NCBI GenBank assembly: GCA_902495945.1 | Contig: CABUZD010000044.1 | Location: 1-12,098, forward strand | Reading direction: 5' to 3' | From: an uncultured Collinsella sp. | GTDB taxonomy: Bacteria; Actinomycetota; Coriobacteriia; Coriobacteriales; Coriobacteriaceae | DNA length: 12,098 bases | Part shown: positions 11,930 to 12,098 of the stretch, one piece after another | How the letters are laid out: each line of letters begins with the position of its first letter | How positions within the stretch are numbered: the stretch's first letter is position 1 | Program-made: the position numbers and the translations under genes | Notes under the pieces: generated by a model | Told to the model about the DNA's origin: nothing | What the model saw: only the letters and a program-made list of their open reading frames with translations | Database searches by the model: none

Positions 11930-12098
11930 ATGGAAACGTTGATTCTCGCCCTGCTCGCGACTCCTTTGGTGTTCTCGCTGGTCATGGCGTTTTTGCCCAA
12001 GAACACGTCCTATAACGTGTTTGCCGGTCTCAACCTGGTCTCCGTCGCAGCCGTCCTGGTGCTGTCGATTGTGACGGCCGGCGACGTCCTTATGAGCG
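11930..12098 (+). CDS. hyfF: Hydrogenase-4 membrane subunit HyfF, 5' end (partial)
   Basis: An open frame starts at ATG 11930, three bases after the hyfE stop, with GAGGGGG as ribosome site inside the end of hyfE. It runs off the window after 56 codons. The peptide (METLILALLATPLVFSL onward) has two hydrophobic helices separated by a short polar loop (LPKNTSYN), as at the N-terminus of HyfF, a NuoL/N-type antiporter-like subunit. Assignment rests mainly on gene order (E...F) and on this topology; the diagnostic channel residues lie beyond the edge. Confidence 0.82.
   Translation, partial: METLILALLATPLVFSLVMAFLPKNTSYNVFAGLNLVSVAAVLVLSIVTAGDVLMS

Noticed and set aside
1..12098. CRISPR array, insertion sequence with transposase, or prophage genes
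   Set aside because: I found no regularly spaced short repeats and no transposase, integrase or phage structural genes on either strand.

Overview
The window looks like the chromosome of a high-GC anaerobic bacterium. A Collinsella-like gut coriobacterium (Actinomycetota) is my best guess. This rests on GC-rich genes, strong Shine-Dalgarno sites, a selenocysteine formate dehydrogenase beside a hydrogenase-4 operon, and an actinobacterial-style AbiEi-like protein. No rRNA or housekeeping marker is present to fix the taxon.

Layout. Positions 1-172 hold the last 56 codons of a membrane protein. A near-consensus promoter (184-212) drives a tRNA-Pro(TGG)/tRNA-Gly(TCC) pair that ends in a strong terminator. 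From 403 to 668 the 3' end of tRNA-Gly and its terminator are duplicated. Between the two copies lies an unusual, highly structured 137-bp element whose ends are inverted copies of the tRNA-Gly 3' end. From 689 to 2091 a minus-strand AbiEi-like/nuclease-fold gene is framed by two long, nearly identical palindromes. From 2125 to 2896 there is a minus-strand toxin-antitoxin operon: a RelB/DinJ-type antitoxin and a PIN-like partner with an eroded active site. Its promoter sits inside an inverted repeat.

The right-hand 9 kb is one metabolic locus on the plus strand. It runs hydN-like ferredoxin, fdhF (selenocysteine formate dehydrogenase H), a hairpin, then hyfA, hyfB, hyfC, hyfD, hyfE and the start of hyfF, which runs off the window. 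FdhF oxidises formate to CO2. HydN- and HyfA-type polyferredoxins carry the electrons. The membrane subunits HyfB, C, D, E and F form the complex-I-like arm of a hydrogenase-4 (group 4 NiFe) formate hydrogenlyase, which evolves H2 and probably moves ions. The catalytic NiFe subunit (hyfG) and the Nuo-like subunits are expected just downstream.

The fdhF reading frame is interrupted by an in-frame TGA at 4335-4337. It aligns with Sec140 of the E. coli enzyme and is followed at once by a bacterial SECIS-like hairpin, so it should be read as one 740-residue selenoprotein and not as two genes. The parts least explained by known features are the tRNA-derived multibranched repeat, the palindrome-framed cassette, and the structured 5' leader of the hydN-fdhF unit.
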